From a virus, in IMG/VR virus record IMGVR_UViG_3300046524_000264, positions 1-41,042 of that record: a stretch of 41,042 nucleotides of DNA; one strand, written 5' to 3'. Of this stretch, positions 8,727 to 15,951 are shown piece after piece. The notes under the pieces are model-generated. The model ran no database searches, had not been told where the DNA came from, and saw only the letters and a list, made by a program, of their open reading frames with translations. Positions within the stretch are counted from its first letter, which is position 1. Each line of letters opens with the position of its first letter. The translations under genes were made by a program, and so were the position numbers.

Positions 8727-8975
8727 ATGGCCAAGATCGATACGACCGCCACTGAGGTGCAAGCGTCCTCGGAACCGGCAATTGCGTCCTCAGCGTTCTC
8801 ATCGCAAGAATTCTTGAAATTCCGCGACAAGCTCTACACGTCGCGACAATTGATCGTGCCCGGTACTGACCGTTCCTATCCGGTCGAGAAGGCGACGGTC
8901 ATTGTGCCGGTCTCTGACTTCGAGGCGGTCAAGTTCCTGAAAGCCAGCGAAGAATACGAGCCGTTCAAGGAGTGA
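8727..8975 (+). CDS. Small conserved tail-region protein, unknown
   Basis: This is an 82-aa protein with no family recognised. The first 25 residues are rich in Ser, Ala, Glu and Thr and probably disordered; the rest (FLKFRDKLYTSRQLIVPGTD, ATVIVPVSDFEAVKFLKAS) looks like a small alpha/beta unit. ATG 8727 has CTGGAG eight bases upstream, and the upstream in-frame codon lies in the hairpin. It sits between gpV and gpW homologues, a place where Pseudomonas P2-like tail clusters often carry an extra small gene. A structural or assembly role is likely from context only. Confidence 0.65.
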   Translation: MAKIDTTATEVQASSEPAIASSAFSSQEFLKFRDKLYTSRQLIVPGTDRSYPVEKATVIVPVSDFEAVKFLKASEEYEPFKE

Positions 8976-8980
8976 CGTAG

Positions 8981-9307
8981 ATGATCGGAATGGATCGCCA
9001 CACCGGCCTACCCATATCCGGCATCGAGCACCTGCGCCAATCCATCGCAGACATCTTGGGCACGCCGCTGGGCAGCCGCCGGCACCGCATGGAGTACGGC
9101 AGCAAGCTGCGGCGGTTTGTCGATTTGCCCGTTAACGAGGGCTGGAAAAGCGCCGTACAGGCTGAGGTCGCCCGCGCCCTTGGACGTTGGGAACCGCGTT
9201 TGAAGCTCGACCAGGTGCGCGTCATTTCCGTCATAGGCGGGCAAATCAATCTGCTAATCGTCGGGAAGTACCTGGGCGACAGCGTCACGTTGGAGGTGGC
9301 CGCATGA
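8981..9307 (+). CDS. W: Baseplate wedge protein, P2 gpW / T4 gp25 family
   Basis: This 108-aa protein would be a small lysozyme-like wedge subunit that starts sheath assembly at the baseplate. It has the family pattern: an N-terminal SGIEHLRQSIADILGTPLGSRRHRMEYGS followed by a helix ending in EPRLKLDQVRVIS. A clear AAGGAG lies before ATG 8981, within the end of the previous gene. The TGA overlaps the gpJ start by 4 bp. Length matches P2 gpW (about 115 aa). Confidence 0.9.
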   Translation: MIGMDRHTGLPISGIEHLRQSIADILGTPLGSRRHRMEYGSKLRRFVDLPVNEGWKSAVQAEVARALGRWEPRLKLDQVRVISVIGGQINLLIVGKYLGDSVTLEVAA

Positions 9308-10185
9308 GTACCGTTGATCTGTCGTCGTTGCCGGCACCGACCGTGTTGGAGCCTCTGGACTTTGAAGAGGTTTATCAGGACGGGCTGGGCGTGTTTCGCG
9401 GATACATGGGTGGAAACTGGACGGCCGCGCTGGAAAGCGATCCTGTGGTCAAGACGCTTGAGGTCGGGGCTTATATCAAGGTCGGCAACCGTGCCCGGGT
9501 CAATGACGCCGGCAAGGCGCTGCTGCTGGCACACGCCATTCGTGGCGACCTCGATCACTTGGGGGCCAACGTCAAACTCAAGCGCCTGGTTATTCAGGCC
9601 GAGGATCTGCTGGCGGTGCCGCCGGTGCCAAAGGTCATGGAAGAAGACGACCCGTTTCGCGAGCGCATCCAGTTGGCCTATGAGGGCTTGACCACCGCCG
9701 GCCCGCGTAACAGCTACATCCTGCACGCGCGTAACGCCTCGGGGCTGGTGGCAGACGCGACGGCCGAAAGCCCGGCGCCTTGCTACGTTACGGTAACGGT
9801 GCTGGGGTTGAGCGGGGAGGGTGAAGCGCCGCCGGAGCTGCTGGCGACGGTGGCGGCTGCGCTGAATGACGATGACGTGCGCCCGGTCGGTGATCGTGTG
9901 ACCGTGAAGAGCGCGCAGGTGATCCGCTACGAGATCGACGCCATCTTGCATATGGCCAGCGCCGGCCCGGAAGCTGATGCCAGTTTGGCCGAAGCGAAAA
10001 GCCGATTGGCCGCTTGGATCAATCCACGCAAGCGGCTGGGCGTCGAGGTCGCACGCTCCGCTGTTGACGCTCAGTTGCACGTTGCCGGTGTTGCCCGGGT
10101 CGAGCTGGTCGGTTGGCAGGATCTGGCCCCGACCAAGGCGCAAGCGGCGTTCTGTACGCGCTACAACGTGAGGCTGGCGGGCTGA
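9304..10185 (+). CDS. J: Baseplate assembly protein, P2 gpJ
   Basis: This 293-aa wedge protein joins gpW and gpI in the baseplate. The N-terminus (STVDLSSLPAPTVLEPLDFEEV) and the segment FRERIQLAYEGLTTAGPRNSY are typical of gpJ. ATG 9304 overlaps the gpW stop (ATGA); the longer in-frame reading upstream runs through gpW and is discarded. The gene is followed by gpI after 1 bp. P2 gpJ is about 300 aa, so it appears full length. Confidence 0.9.
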   Translation: MSTVDLSSLPAPTVLEPLDFEEVYQDGLGVFRGYMGGNWTAALESDPVVKTLEVGAYIKVGNRARVNDAGKALLLAHAIRGDLDHLGANVKLKRLVIQAEDLLAVPPVPKVMEEDDPFRERIQLAYEGLTTAGPRNSYILHARNASGLVADATAESPAPCYVTVTVLGLSGEGEAPPELLATVAAALNDDDVRPVGDRVTVKSAQVIRYEIDAILHMASAGPEADASLAEAKSRLAAWINPRKRLGVEVARSAVDAQLHVAGVARVELVGWQDLAPTKAQAAFCTRYNVRLAG

Positions 10186-10186
10186 T

Positions 10187-10792
10187 ATGAAAAGTCTACT
10201 GCCGCTCAATAGCACGCAACTGGAACGGGCCATGGAGGCCGCGTTTTTCGAAAAGACGATTGTCCCACTGCGCGACCTTTACAACCCCGACACCTGTCCG
10301 GTGCATCTGCTGCCGCATCTGGCGTGGGCGTGGTCGGTGGATCGGTGGGATTACCGATGGTCTGAGGCGACAAAGCGCGCGGCCATCAAAGCCTCGTTCT
10401 ACATCCACAAGCACAAGGGCACGATCGGCGCGATACGCCGTGTGGTCGAGCCGCTGGGTTATCTGATCGAGATTATCGAGTGGTTCAACACCGTGCCCGA
10501 GGGTGTGCCGGGAACTTTCGCGTTGAAGGTTGGCGTACTGGAAACCGGTATCACCGAGGAAATCTATCAGGAGCTGGAACGCCTGATTGACGACGCCAAG
10601 CCGGTGACCCGTCAGTTGGTCGGGCTGGCCATTAGCCTCGAAACAAAGGGCAATTTAGATATCGCCGTGTCCCTGTACGACGGCGACGAAATCGACGTTT
10701 ACCCGCCCGTCATGCGTGACATTGAGGTCACTGGCAGCTTTGGCGTGGTCGGCCGCGAACACACCATAGACACTCTGGATATTTATTCATGA
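10187..10792 (+). CDS. I: Baseplate/tail protein I, P2 gpI
   Basis: This 201-aa baseplate wedge component links the wedge to the fibre. Recognisable gpI segments are the N-terminal LLPLNSTQLERAMEAAFF, the YNPDTCPVHLLPHLAWAWSVDRWD stretch and IRRVVEPLGY. ATG 10187 follows the gpJ stop by 1 bp, and the end overlaps the fibre ATG by 4 bp. Position and motifs agree. Confidence 0.9.
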   Translation: MKSLLPLNSTQLERAMEAAFFEKTIVPLRDLYNPDTCPVHLLPHLAWAWSVDRWDYRWSEATKRAAIKASFYIHKHKGTIGAIRRVVEPLGYLIEIIEWFNTVPEGVPGTFALKVGVLETGITEEIYQELERLIDDAKPVTRQLVGLAISLETKGNLDIAVSLYDGDEIDVYPPVMRDIEVTGSFGVVGREHTIDTLDIYS

Positions 10793-12777
10793 TTGATGCG
10801 AATTCGCAGTTTTTAGCCATCCTCACGAATGTGGGCAGGGCCAAACAGGCGAATGCCGACGCGCTCGGTATTGCCTGGAAGATCACAGAAATGGGCGTGG
10901 GTGATGGCAACCCGAACGGGCTGGCGGATCCGCCGAATCCCGTCCCGGCGGCCACGCAAACCCGACTGTTAAACGAGTGGCGTCGCAAGCCTCTGAATCA
11001 ACTTCGCGTTGATCCGGTCAACGCTGCGGTAATCATCGCCGAGCAGATCATCCCGGCCGATGAAGGCGGTAAGTGGATCCGAGAAATCGGCCTGTACGAC
11101 GCGGACGGTGATCTGGTGGCCGTGGCCAACTGCGCGCCAAGCTTCAAGCCATTGCTGTCGCAAGGTTCGGGTCGCACGCAAGTGGTGCGGATGAACTTCA
11201 TCGTATCCAGCACCGGCAACATCACGTTGAAGATTGATCCAGCGGTGGTATTGGCCACGCGGGAATACGTCGACTCGCGGATTATGGAAGAGCTGGGCAA
11301 GCTCGACATTAAGCAGTCCGTGCGCGCAGCCACCACGGTCAATATCAATCTGATCGGCCTGCAGACGATTGATGGTGTCGCGCTGGAAGTGGGCGATCGG
11401 GTGTTGGTGAAAAACCAATACGTAGCCAAGAACAACGGCCCTTACGTGGTTGCGGTCGGATATTGGACTCGCGCCAAAGATGCGGACAACAACGTCGAGG
11501 TGACGGCCAATCTGACGGTGGCGGTCGAGGAAGGCACCACGCAGGCTGACAGCATCTGGCAATTGGTGACGGATGGCGCGATTGTGGTAGGCACCACGGC
11601 GCTGACGTTCAAGGACATCACCGATGGGCTGGCTCGCTTGTTTTCGCCGAACTTCGCAGGCAATCCGACGGGCCCGACCGCGCCACTGTTCGACAACAGC
11701 AAGTCGCTGGCTACAACAGAGTTTGTCGCGCGTGCTTCGGGCAATTATCGCGGTTTCACCAGTCTGACGGCGGCAACCTCGCTGACGACAGCGTCGGCCG
11801 GCACGCTGGTCACCGTCATTGGCTCATTTACGCTCACGCTGCCGCTGGCCAGTGCCATGACATATGGCGGTGCAATCCACTTTCTTAACATTGGTGGCGG
11901 CGTCGTTAACGTGGAGTGTGCCGGCGCGGATTCATACAACGTCGGCAGCGGCGCCCATCCAGTCAGCATCGCTTTGCAGCCTGGCGCCTCGCTGACGGTG
12001 GTGACCAGTCCTACACAGGCCGCTTGGTGGGCTTTTGGTTCAGCCCAGCTGCAATACGCCAAAGTGTTTGGTAATACGGCGCCGCAGTTCGACAACAGCA
12101 AGTTGTTAGCAACGACCGAGTTTGTCCAAGGAGCGTTAGGCAACTGCAAGGGATTGGTAGTGGTTTCTGCCAACACCGTGCTGACACCCGCGCAGGTCGG
12201 CAGCTATGTGACGTCGAACGTCGGTGTAGGGGCGGTCAATGTCGGCTTGCCGTTGCTTAGCTCGGTGGCTGCTGGGTCAATGTTCGTCATTACGCATTCG
12301 TCGACGGCCATGGCGTCTTTTGCAGTGGCCATTTCTGGCACTGATTCCCTCGTTTTTGACGGGCTGGCGGGAACGGCGGCGCCTTATCCGATGGCTGTGG
12401 GTGAGGTTTTGACTGTCGTTTCTACGGGCGCCGCGTGGAAAGTGTCGGGTGGTAACGGCGCGAGAATCCTTAAAAACGGCGGAGCGTTCGCGGCACAGCT
12501 GTCGGGTACCGGTTATCAGAAATTGCCAAGCGGGCTCATTCGCCAGTGGGGAACTGTTGTGACGTCGGTGTCTGGGGCGGTGACGGTAACGATGCAGAGT
12601 GCTTTTCCTACTGCGTGCTTACGGGCGTCAGCGACCATGATAGATGTCGTTAACCCCAACATCGTTTCGGCAGAGGTAGTGTCTGCAAGCCAAATCAAAG
12701 TATCTGGATGGTCGGGGCAATCGGTTCCGCTTCCCCGTGTAGTAACAATCGCGAGCTGGGAAGCCATCGGCTACTGA
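10789..12777 (+). CDS. H: Tail fibre protein
   Basis: This 662-aa receptor-binding fibre starts with the baseplate-attachment domain found in P2-type and Pseudomonas fibres (FLAILTNVGRAKQANADALG, KITEMGVGDGNP). The shaft carries two copies of a FDNSKxLATTEFV motif near residues 303 and 436, marking repeated units, and the tip (LPSGLIRQWGTVV...) resembles the gp53-like C-terminal fold of Pseudomonas fibres. It overlaps gpI by 4 bp and is followed by its likely chaperone. Fibre tips are exchanged rapidly, so host specificity cannot be read from it. Confidence 0.88.
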   Translation: MIDANSQFLAILTNVGRAKQANADALGIAWKITEMGVGDGNPNGLADPPNPVPAATQTRLLNEWRRKPLNQLRVDPVNAAVIIAEQIIPADEGGKWIREIGLYDADGDLVAVANCAPSFKPLLSQGSGRTQVVRMNFIVSSTGNITLKIDPAVVLATREYVDSRIMEELGKLDIKQSVRAATTVNINLIGLQTIDGVALEVGDRVLVKNQYVAKNNGPYVVAVGYWTRAKDADNNVEVTANLTVAVEEGTTQADSIWQLVTDGAIVVGTTALTFKDITDGLARLFSPNFAGNPTGPTAPLFDNSKSLATTEFVARASGNYRGFTSLTAATSLTTASAGTLVTVIGSFTLTLPLASAMTYGGAIHFLNIGGGVVNVECAGADSYNVGSGAHPVSIALQPGASLTVVTSPTQAAWWAFGSAQLQYAKVFGNTAPQFDNSKLLATTEFVQGALGNCKGLVVVSANTVLTPAQVGSYVTSNVGVGAVNVGLPLLSSVAAGSMFVITHSSTAMASFAVAISGTDSLVFDGLAGTAAPYPMAVGEVLTVVSTGAAWKVSGGNGARILKNGGAFAAQLSGTGYQKLPSGLIRQWGTVVTSVSGAVTVTMQSAFPTACLRASATMIDVVNPNIVSAEVVSASQIKVSGWSGQSVPLPRVVTIASWEAIGY

Positions 12778-12787
12778 GGAGAAACAC

Positions 12788-13402
12788 ATGTTCTATTCCG
12801 CACAGCTAAGCGGTTTTTACAACGTCGAGGATCATGGGCCGCGCCAAGTCTCAATCGTTGATCCGGCGTGGATCAGGCCTTTGGTCAATATCGTGCTGCA
12901 GCCCGGCGAGTCGGTCTGGGATGGTGAGAAGCTGGTAGAAAATACGGATGATGAGCCGCTGACGCTGCGCAATGTCCCCGATGCCAACGCCGTCCCGAGC
13001 ATGCTGATGGTCAACAATCCGGCCTGTTTGATTCCGCTCGATGCGGTTGAGATTACCAAGGCGCAGCGCGACGAGCTGCTAACGGGAGAGTCCACCGGAC
13101 TGGTTATTTCATCCGACAAGCATGGTTATCCGGTGCTGGTCGATCCGCCGGCACCGGATGCGGCAGTGCTTGAGGCAATCGAGCGTGCCTGGCGCGACGC
13201 GCAATTGGCATCGACGGATCCGCTGGTGTCCCGACATCGCGATGAGGTCGAGGAAGGTGGTTCAACCACGCTCGCTGCTGAGCAATACACCGAGCTGCAG
13301 GTTTATCGCCGGCAGTTGCGCAACTGGCCACAAGGCGAGGAATTTCCGCTCGCTGAACATCGTCCGCCGGCGCCGCCTTGGCTGGCCGAGCAAACCACCT
13401 AA
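12788..13402 (+). CDS. Tail fibre assembly chaperone-like protein
   Basis: This 204-aa protein follows the fibre gene with a strong Shine-Dalgarno (GAGGAGA). It combines an N-terminal beta-rich part (FYSAQLSGFYNVEDHGPRQV) with a C-terminal helical part rich in Trp, Arg and Pro (LQVYRRQLRNWPQGEEFPL), the pattern of Tfa/DUF4376-type fibre chaperones. Such proteins help trimerise the fibre or cap its tip. Called from position and the C-terminal pattern; sequence identity within this group is low. Confidence 0.7.
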   Translation: MFYSAQLSGFYNVEDHGPRQVSIVDPAWIRPLVNIVLQPGESVWDGEKLVENTDDEPLTLRNVPDANAVPSMLMVNNPACLIPLDAVEITKAQRDELLTGESTGLVISSDKHGYPVLVDPPAPDAAVLEAIERAWRDAQLASTDPLVSRHRDEVEEGGSTTLAAEQYTELQVYRRQLRNWPQGEEFPLAEHRPPAPPWLAEQTT

Positions 13403-13428
13403 ACGCCCCGCACTGACGGGGCGTTTTC
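13403..13428 (+). terminator. Rho-independent terminator after fibre chaperone
   Basis: ACGCCCCG and CGGGGCGT arms enclose CACTGA and are followed by TTTTCT directly after the stop codon. It probably ends or attenuates the transcript before the sheath gene. Confidence 0.75.
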
Positions 13429-13461
13429 TAATCCGTTACGCGTAACACCAACACCCTCACA

Positions 13462-13497
13462 GCCTCGCTTATGCGGGGCTTTTTCGTTTCTGGAGAA
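13462..13497 (+). terminator. Second hairpin plus Shine-Dalgarno module before sheath gene
   Basis: AGCCTCGC and GCGGGGCT arms (one mismatch) enclose TTAT and are followed by TTTTTCGTTTCTGGAG, nearly identical to the capsid leader. A GTTACGCGTAAC palindrome at 13435-13446 lies between this and the preceding terminator. The doubled hairpin suggests that sheath and tube synthesis is insulated from the fibre genes. Confidence 0.6.
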
Positions 13498-13505
13498 TGA
13501 GCCTT

Positions 13506-14672
13506 ATGAGTTTTTTCCACGGCGTTACGACCACGTCGGTCGACACCGGTGCGCGCACTATCTCGCTGCCGTCGTCGTCGATCATCGGCCTGTGCGACAC
13601 CTTCAGCCCGGGCGTTCTCGGCGGCGGTACAGCCAAGGCCGGCGAGCTGAAGTTGATCACCACCGAGCGCGAAGCCATTGCCGCCTTCGGCGCTGATTCG
13701 GCGATCACCAAGGCCTGTAAGGCGATCTACGTCAAAGCCAAAGCGGTGATCGTCGCCATCGGCGTGCCCAAGCTGGAAGACGCTGCGCTGCAAACCTCGG
13801 CGATCATCGGCGGCGTCCTGGCCTCGGGCCAGCGCACCGGTTTGCAGGCGTTGCTTGACGGTAAAAGCCTGTTCAACGCCCAGCCGCGATTGCTGATCGC
13901 GCCCGGCCATACGGCGACTCAGGCGGTGGCCACGGCGCTCGATAGCTTGGCGCAGAAACTGCGCGCTATCGGCATCATCGACGGCCCGGGCACCACCGAC
14001 GAGGCTGCCATGGCCTACGCCGAAAACTTCGGCAGTCGCAACCTGTTCATGGTCGATCCGGGCGTTAAGTACTGGGACACCGTAACCAGCTCGACGGTCG
14101 ACGCGCCCGGCTCGGCTTGGGCGGCAGGGCTGTTTGCCTGGACGGATGCTGAATACGGTTTCTGGGCTTCGCCATCGAACAAGGAATTGACCGGCATCAC
14201 CGGCACCGGCCGCGCGGTCGAGTATCTGGACGGCGACGAGACGTGCCGGGCCAACCTGCTCAACAACGCCAATATCACCACGATCATCCGTGATGACGGT
14301 TATCGCCTGTGGGGCAACCGCACGCTGTCGAGCGATCCGAAGTGGGCCTTTGTTACCCGTGTTCGCACGCTGTTCATTCTCATGGACGCGGTGCAGGCCG
14401 GGCACAAATGGGCGGTCGACCGCTCGATCACCAAGACCTACGTGACCGATGTCACCAACGGTCTGGATGCGTTCATGCGCGACCTGAAAGCTCAGGGCGC
14501 GATCATCAACTTTGAAGTGTTCCCCGACACCGAGCTGAACACGGCCAGCCAGATCGCCCAGGGCAAGGTGTATTGGCGCATCCGTTTCACCGACGTGCCG
14601 CCGGCAGAAAACCCGAATTTCCTTTTCGAAGTCACCGATCAATGGATGACCGAAGTGCTTGAAGCAGCCTAA
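13506..14672 (+). CDS. FI: Contractile tail sheath protein, P2 FI
   Basis: This 388-aa subunit forms the sheath that contracts to drive the tube through the envelope. Typical sheath features are the N-terminal FFHGVTTTSVDTGARTISLP, the segment LLIAPGHTATQAVATALDSL and the C-terminal GKVYWRIRFTDVPPAENPNFLFEV. ATG 13506 is preferred over an in-frame ATG at 13497 because the CTGGAG lies about 10 nt upstream of it but almost touches 13497. Length matches P2 FI (396 aa). Confidence 0.93.
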   Translation: MSFFHGVTTTSVDTGARTISLPSSSIIGLCDTFSPGVLGGGTAKAGELKLITTEREAIAAFGADSAITKACKAIYVKAKAVIVAIGVPKLEDAALQTSAIIGGVLASGQRTGLQALLDGKSLFNAQPRLLIAPGHTATQAVATALDSLAQKLRAIGIIDGPGTTDEAAMAYAENFGSRNLFMVDPGVKYWDTVTSSTVDAPGSAWAAGLFAWTDAEYGFWASPSNKELTGITGTGRAVEYLDGDETCRANLLNNANITTIIRDDGYRLWGNRTLSSDPKWAFVTRVRTLFILMDAVQAGHKWAVDRSITKTYVTDVTNGLDAFMRDLKAQGAIINFEVFPDTELNTASQIAQGKVYWRIRFTDVPPAENPNFLFEVTDQWMTEVLEAA

Positions 14673-14685
14673 GGGGGCGTAACCA

Positions 14686-15189
14686 ATGATTCCTCAAACT
14701 TTGTACAACACCAATCTGTTCGTCGACGGTGTGAATTTCTCCGGCGACGTCCCGAGCCTGACGCTGCCCAAGCTGACCACCAAGACCGATGAATATCGTG
14801 GGGGCGGCATGGCCGGCCCGATCGAGATGGATCAGGGGCTGGAAAAACTGGAAGCCTCGTTTGTCACCAAAGGCGTGCGCCGCGAGTCGCTGAAACACTT
14901 CGGCCTCGCCGATGGTACGGCCTTCAATGCGACGTTCCGGGGCGCCTTCAAGGGCCAGAAAGGCGCAGTGACGGCAGTCGTCGCCACCTTGCGCGGCCGC
15001 CTCAAGGAGCTGGATCTGGGTGACTGGAAAGCCGGCGATCCCGCCGAGATCAAACACGGCATTGCCGTCACGTACTACAAGCTCGAAATCGACGGGCGAC
15101 TGATGTACGAAATCGACATGGTCGCCGGCATTCAGGTGATCGACGGCGTAGACCAACTGCTCGAAGTGCGCAACGCGCTCGGCCTGTAA
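14686..15189 (+). CDS. FII: Tail tube protein, P2 FII
   Basis: This 167-aa protein makes the inner tube. The P2 FII pattern is clear: IPQTLYNTNLFVDGVNFSGDVPSLTLPKLT at the start, GGMAGPIEMDQGLEKLE, and the C-terminal YKLEIDGRLMYEIDMVAGI. A GGGGG-type Shine-Dalgarno precedes it 13 bp after the sheath stop. Sheath-tube order is as in P2. Confidence 0.92.
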   Translation: MIPQTLYNTNLFVDGVNFSGDVPSLTLPKLTTKTDEYRGGGMAGPIEMDQGLEKLEASFVTKGVRRESLKHFGLADGTAFNATFRGAFKGQKGAVTAVVATLRGRLKELDLGDWKAGDPAEIKHGIAVTYYKLEIDGRLMYEIDMVAGIQVIDGVDQLLEVRNALGL

Positions 15190-15201
15190 GGATAGATTCA
15201 G

Positions 15202-15801
15202 ATGACCAAAGTAATCGCTACAAACCTGCCGGCCTGGCTGTCGCTCAGTGCGCTCAGCGCCGTCGTGACCCTGACCCGTCCAAGCCAAGCGAACAGCGTC
15301 GACGTTGAGACGTTGACCCTGCGCAATCCGACCGTGCGTGAAGTGCGTGCGGCTGACCGTGCCGCCAACGGGGACGACGAACAACGCGAACTGATGCTGT
15401 TCGCAGGTCTCGCCGAAGTCGGACTGAAGGATCTGGAAGGCCTCAAGCTGGCGGATTATCGCCGCGTGCAGGCGGCGTATTCGCACCTGGTGCCGAAAAC
15501 CGATTATTCGGACTCGATGCCGGCGTGGTTGTCGCTGACCACCGATCAGGTGCTGGTGACGCTGTCGTGCCCGAGCGAAATCAACGGCGTGACCGTCGAC
15601 AAGCTGGCCTTGCGTTCGCCGACTGTGGGCGATGTGCGGGCAGCCAACCGTGCTGTGGGTGGTGACGATGAGCAGCGCGAACTGGTGTTGTTTGCGGCGT
15701 TGTCCGGTGCGCCGGTGGCGGATCTGGAGGGGCTGAAGCTGGTTGATTTTAACCGCTTGCAGGCCGGCTATTTTCGCATGGACAACGACGACGGGCTTTA
15801 A
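15202..15801 (+). CDS. E: Tail assembly chaperone gpE, two fused copies
   Basis: P2 gpE-type proteins are normally about 90-100 aa and keep the tape measure soluble during tail assembly. Here one 199-aa frame holds two copies in tandem, residues about 9-97 and 106-196. Both start with PAWLSL, carry VTL..PS, an NPTV/SPTV turn, R.A.RA..GDDEQREL and DLEGLKL.D..R.QA.Y. Many positions are identical, so this is a true internal duplication. The Shine-Dalgarno is AAGGA. The gene ends GGG-CTT-TAA, and an E'-like extension is open in the +1 frame across that stop. A chaperone role is secure from position; the effect of duplication is unknown. Confidence 0.85.
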   Translation: MTKVIATNLPAWLSLSALSAVVTLTRPSQANSVDVETLTLRNPTVREVRAADRAANGDDEQRELMLFAGLAEVGLKDLEGLKLADYRRVQAAYSHLVPKTDYSDSMPAWLSLTTDQVLVTLSCPSEINGVTVDKLALRSPTVGDVRAANRAVGGDDEQRELVLFAALSGAPVADLEGLKLVDFNRLQAGYFRMDNDDGL

Positions 15802-15913
15802 CCCCAGCGTTATCAAGTCGGCGGCGAAACGTCTGGCGGCGGAAACCGGATTTTCCGCCGCCGAGATCCAGTCGATGCCGTTCGCGGACATGGTGTGGTG
15901 GCTCACGGATTGA
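15797..15913 (+). CDS. E' extension reached by ribosomal frameshift
   Basis: The +1 frame reads from TTT at 15797 through 38 codons to TGA at 15911-15913 and ends SAAEIQSMPFADMVWWLTD, resembling the short Trp-rich E' tail of P2 gpE+E'. It has no Shine-Dalgarno or sensible start and overlaps the gpE stop. The join CTT-TAA-C is like the RF2 (prfB) +1 site CTT-TGA-C: Leu-tRNA slips onto TTT and the next codon is AAC. The frame is open upstream only to 15737, so the shift must occur between 15737 and 15801. A -2 shift would give the same frame, but no convincing slippery run is visible. Confidence 0.65.
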   Translation, partial: FNPSVIKSAAKRLAAETGFSAAEIQSMPFADMVWWLTD

Positions 15914-15951
15914 GCCGCTTTGGGTAGTGCTGGGCACATGGGGGCCATCAC

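Noticed and set aside
8965-10233. 422-aa open frame on the minus strand
   Set aside because: It covers gpW, gpJ and the start of gpI in reverse; these are clear P2 homologues with coupled starts.
13428-14642. 404-aa open frame on the minus strand
   Set aside because: It is antisense to the sheath gene, with Arg/His-rich composition typical of shadow frames.
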